Assembly: GCF_037975245.1 (NCBI RefSeq)
Contig: NC_092568.1
Location: 42,149,631-42,213,630, forward strand
Reading direction: 5' to 3'
DNA length: 64,000 nucleotides
Source: Apostichopus japonicus
Lineage: Eukaryota; Echinodermata; Holothuroidea; Aspidochirotida; Stichopodidae
Shown here piece after piece: positions 62,501-64,000 of this stretch (its first letter is position 1; the number at the start of each line of letters is the position of its first letter). The notes beneath the pieces are model-generated. The model had not been told where the DNA came from, did no database searches, and saw only the letters and a list, made by a program, of their open reading frames with translations. Both the position numbers and the translations under genes were made by a program.

Positions 62501-63000
62501 GATATACCAGCATACAGAACACATGACTACTTGGAAATATTGATGATATACCAGTATAAAGAACCCATCTACATGACTGCTTGGAAATATTGATGATATA
62601 CCAGCATAAAGAACACATCTACATGACTACTTGGAAATATTGATGATATACCAGCATAAAGAACACATCTACATGACTACTTGGAAATATTGATCATATA
62701 CCAGTATAAAGAACCCATCTACATGACTGCTTGGAAATATTGATGATATACCAGCATAAAGATGTGACAGAGCATATTTGTTTTATGTCACTTTGAACAC
62801 AAACAGCTCCTAAAAGAAAGAGATTGTGACACTATTAAAGTTCACTCATTGTTTGCACAATAATGAAGGTTTTCATTAAACCTGTCTTTAGATGGACAGC
62901 ACAGCTAAACCTAGGGATATTTACCTCTGAGGAAGGGAATGCAATCAGGTCTGTGGCCCCATGATCAGCAAAGTAAACAAAGACATGGTCATCAGAATCA
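50539..63000 (-). CDS. LGMN: Legumain-type asparaginyl endopeptidase, 3' part (5' exons beyond window)
   Basis: Eight coding exons, minus strand: 62925-63000, 62014-62076, 60191-60376, 58396-58581, 57203-57319, 55921-56091, 54231-54298 and 50539-50557. They give 294 residues, the length expected from this point to the end of human legumain. Catalytic His is in [13 protein letters not shown] and catalytic Cys in [28 protein letters not shown] and WMEDSD follow, all diagnostic of peptidase family C13. The last exons encode the helical C-terminal prodomain (LSAM) with conserved cysteines. Legumain cleaves after Asn in lysosomes, aiding antigen and proenzyme processing. The last exon is only 19 bp (ends ISIARV, stop TAA). 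If the last intron is not spliced, translation stops two codons later at 54227-54229. The signal peptide and N-terminal part lie past position 64000. Confidence 0.9.
51265..54140. repeat. 34-bp minisatellite, ~84 copies, in last legumain intron
   Basis: Unit GGCATGGGAGTCACTCTCTG followed by CCATACTACCTGAT, period 34 bp over ~2.9 kb. Variants are recurrent: ATGG/ACGG, GTCACT/GTAATT, CTGCC/CTACC, TACTAC/TAGAAC and a two-base-shorter form. Variant units are interspersed, indicating unequal exchange. The frames crossing it are artefacts. Confidence 0.97.
54772..55200. repeat. 71-bp tandem repeat, 6 copies, in legumain intron
   Basis: TTTAAATCCTTTTATGAGTG starts at 54772, 54843, 54914, 54985, 55056 and 55127, a strict 71-bp period. 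It ends AAAGCCTTGTAAAT. It is in the intron between the exons at 55921-56091 and 54231-54298. Confidence 0.95.
57491..58290. repeat. 150-bp higher-order repeat made of three ~50-bp subunits
   Basis: ACTATTTGGTGGTCTTTCAT recurs at 57491, 57641, 57791 and 57941 with period 150. Each unit holds three diverged subunits of 52, 51 and 47 bp, all with TGTGGTCTTT/GGTGGTCTTT and a GTAGAGA(C/T)AT-type motif. Later units degenerate. As 150 is divisible by three, it keeps a 255-codon frame open, which is not a gene. It is in the intron between 58396-58581 and 57203-57319. Confidence 0.95.
58673..58935. repeat. 24-bp minisatellite, ~11 copies, in legumain intron
   Basis: Unit TGGTGTTCAACAATGAGTAC plus AATG. 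The period of 24 keeps frames open on both strands, which are artefacts. Confidence 0.95.
59235..59335. repeat. 12-13-bp AAGGCTGCAGT tandem repeat, ~8 copies
   Basis: Short degenerate units AGTAAGGCTGCA / GCAAGGCTGCA in the legumain intron between 60191-60376 and 58396-58581. CTG/CAG-rich. Confidence 0.85.
60428..61069. mobile_element. 642-bp TIR element inserted into duplicated legumain exon unit
   Basis: Ends CATCAAGTTAAATG and CTTAAACTCGTTG are the tips of an extended inverted repeat. The arms also share a >40-bp segment with ATGCATGGAGGGTCATGTGA (60480s and, inverted, ~61020). It is flanked by GATGTAAA on both sides (60420-60427 and 61070-61077). The adjacent tandem unit carries the uninterrupted site, reading GATGTGAA at 61178-61185. 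8-bp duplication suggests hAT-like or related superfamily. Two frames inside have no transposase similarity. Confidence 0.85.
61091..61134 (-). pseudogene. Duplicated start of the legumain catalytic-Cys exon (copy 2)
   Basis: Minus strand repeats the acceptor CTGCAG and the first ~44 bases of the exon at 60191-60376, encoding [11 protein letters not shown] then IFV, after which it diverges. It has no matching donor, so it is an exon fragment or decoy acceptor. Confidence 0.85.
61199..61242 (-). pseudogene. Duplicated start of the legumain catalytic-Cys exon (copy 3)
   Basis: Second fragment, 108 bp from copy 2, again with CTGCAG and [14 protein letters not shown] in frame with the true exon. 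It is the first of the three acceptors met by the transcript. Confidence 0.85.
62220..62765. repeat. 50-bp minisatellite, ~10 copies, in legumain intron
   Basis: Unit GGAAATATTGATGATATACC plus AGCATAAAGAACACATCTAC and ATGACTGCTT. It lies between the His exon (62925-63000) and the exon at 62014-62076. One unit is shortened. Confidence 0.95.
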
Positions 63001-63149
63001 CTAAAGAAAAAACAAAACAGGCGGAAAAATGTATCTTTCATAGCACAAATGGATATACATACATGTAGTGACACACTATTAACTCCAGACTCACACAAGA
63101 TGCTGACTGCATTAAAAGGATCAGGTGACATGATGTGAGTGTAAGTTAA

Positions 63150-63556
63150 CAGCTATGTCAGGAGAATCATATGATATGATATGATTGTATGTATAACAGT
63201 AGGCAATGTTAGGAGAATCATGTGATATGATATGATTGTATGTATAACAGTAGGCAATGTCAGGAGAATCATATGATATGATATGATTGTATGTATAACA
63301 GTAGGCAATGTTAGGAGAATCATGTGATATGATATGATTGTATGTATAACAGTAGGCAATGTCAGGAGAATCATATGATATGATATGATTGTATGTATAA
63401 CAGTAGGCAATGTTAGGAGAATCATGTGATATGATATGATTGTTTGTATAACAGTAGGCAATGTTAGGAGAATCATGTGATATGATATGATTGTTTGTAT
63501 AACAGTAGGCAATGTTAGGAGAATCATGTGATATGATATGATTGTGTATAACAGCA
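63150..63556. repeat. 51-bp minisatellite, 8 copies, in legumain intron upstream of His exon
   Basis: Unit GGAGAATCATATGATATGAT plus ATGATTGTATGTATAACAGT and AGGCAATGTCA. The first copies alternate CAGGAGAATCATATG and TAGGAGAATCATGTG, so the unit was also amplified as a 102-bp dimer. Period divisible by three keeps two long artefact frames open. Confidence 0.95.
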
Positions 63557-63670
63557 GACATTAGGCCCTTTGGGGGACAATTACTTCAATATCTGGAGTT
63601 TGTCAACTTGCAGGAGCAGAGCACATAAACATATGTAACAGTACACTTGCAGCACAACTATATATATACA

Positions 63671-64000
63671 CAGGCGCGTATCCAGGATTTTGTAACCCGG
63701 GGGGCGCGAATTACTATCTAAGCGGAGCGCCACCATCGGTTGGCGCGCAGCGTACAAGAAAATTTCTTGTTTTGATACCACCTAGATCACCGGAAACGGC
63801 ACTTTTCGGGCTTGAAATGACCAACCAGATGTACACTTTTTGCCTAAGAACCAAGTATTTCCTAATAGTTTTTTTTTCATCCATAAACTTTTTGAAGATT
63901 ATCAACCCGGCACACATCATGTTCGACCTGATCGCATCTCCTGTGGGTCATTGCTTTTGTAGGTGATTCTACGTCGCGGCCCACAATACCCGTCAGCCCC
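63671..64000 (+). mobile_element. TIR element of the GCGTATCCA family, copy D, cut by window end
   Basis: Begins CAGGCGCGTATCCAGGATTT and continues with the shared core (63710-63820) collinear with 28223 onward and with the reverse of 41294 downward. The other end is outside the window. Confidence 0.85.

Noticed and set aside
63121-63561. 146- and 124-codon frames of repeated NHIISHDSPNIAYCY-type units
   Set aside because: Arise from the 51-bp minisatellite; several frames are open at once, as expected from the period.

Overview
The window is animal nuclear DNA. Genes are split by GT-AG introns, coding density is low, and introns and gaps are full of microsatellites, minisatellites, tRNA-derived SINEs and small inverted-repeat (TIR) transposons. 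Protein similarity remembered from the families involved points to a marine invertebrate deuterostome, most likely an echinoderm such as a sea cucumber. That assignment is inference. No prokaryotic operon, CRISPR array or viral genome was seen.

Layout. (1) Positions 1-3884, plus strand: the 3' part of a gene with an ARM-like segment, a TIR domain split over three exons and a C-terminal SAM-like domain. (2) 6620-11476, minus strand: a complete four-exon LRR1 (PPIL5) gene, tail-to-tail with the first. (3) 11495-17010: intergenic DNA with a piggyBac-like MITE and a decayed hAT transposon. (4) 17011-25194 and 30697-45773, plus strand: two tandem paralogous SLC22-type organic ion transporters, each with nine coding exons and identical exon phases; the second is stretched by transposon insertions. 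(5) 45774-50538: an intergenic gap with a 34-bp minisatellite. (6) 50539-63000, minus strand: the 3' eight coding exons of a legumain-type cysteine protease whose 5' end lies beyond the window; most of its longer introns carry a minisatellite of their own.

The genes do not form a visible pathway: one probable innate-immune/NADase-type protein, one ubiquitin-ligase receptor for replisome unloading, two membrane transporters and one lysosomal protease. Exon boundaries were set by hand from splice consensus, reading-frame continuity and remembered family alignments. Totals agree with family lengths (LRR1 428 aa; SLC22 576 and 578 aa; legumain part 294 aa).

The most unusual signals are the ARM-TIR-SAM-like architecture; a three-copy tandem duplication of the legumain catalytic-Cys exon start interrupted by a 642-bp TIR element with an 8-bp target duplication and an empty paralogous site; a minisatellite carrying about 16 AP-1 consensus sites; a tandem array that looks derived from a tRNA-like SINE head; and a conserved ~100-bp core shared by TIR elements with different ends.
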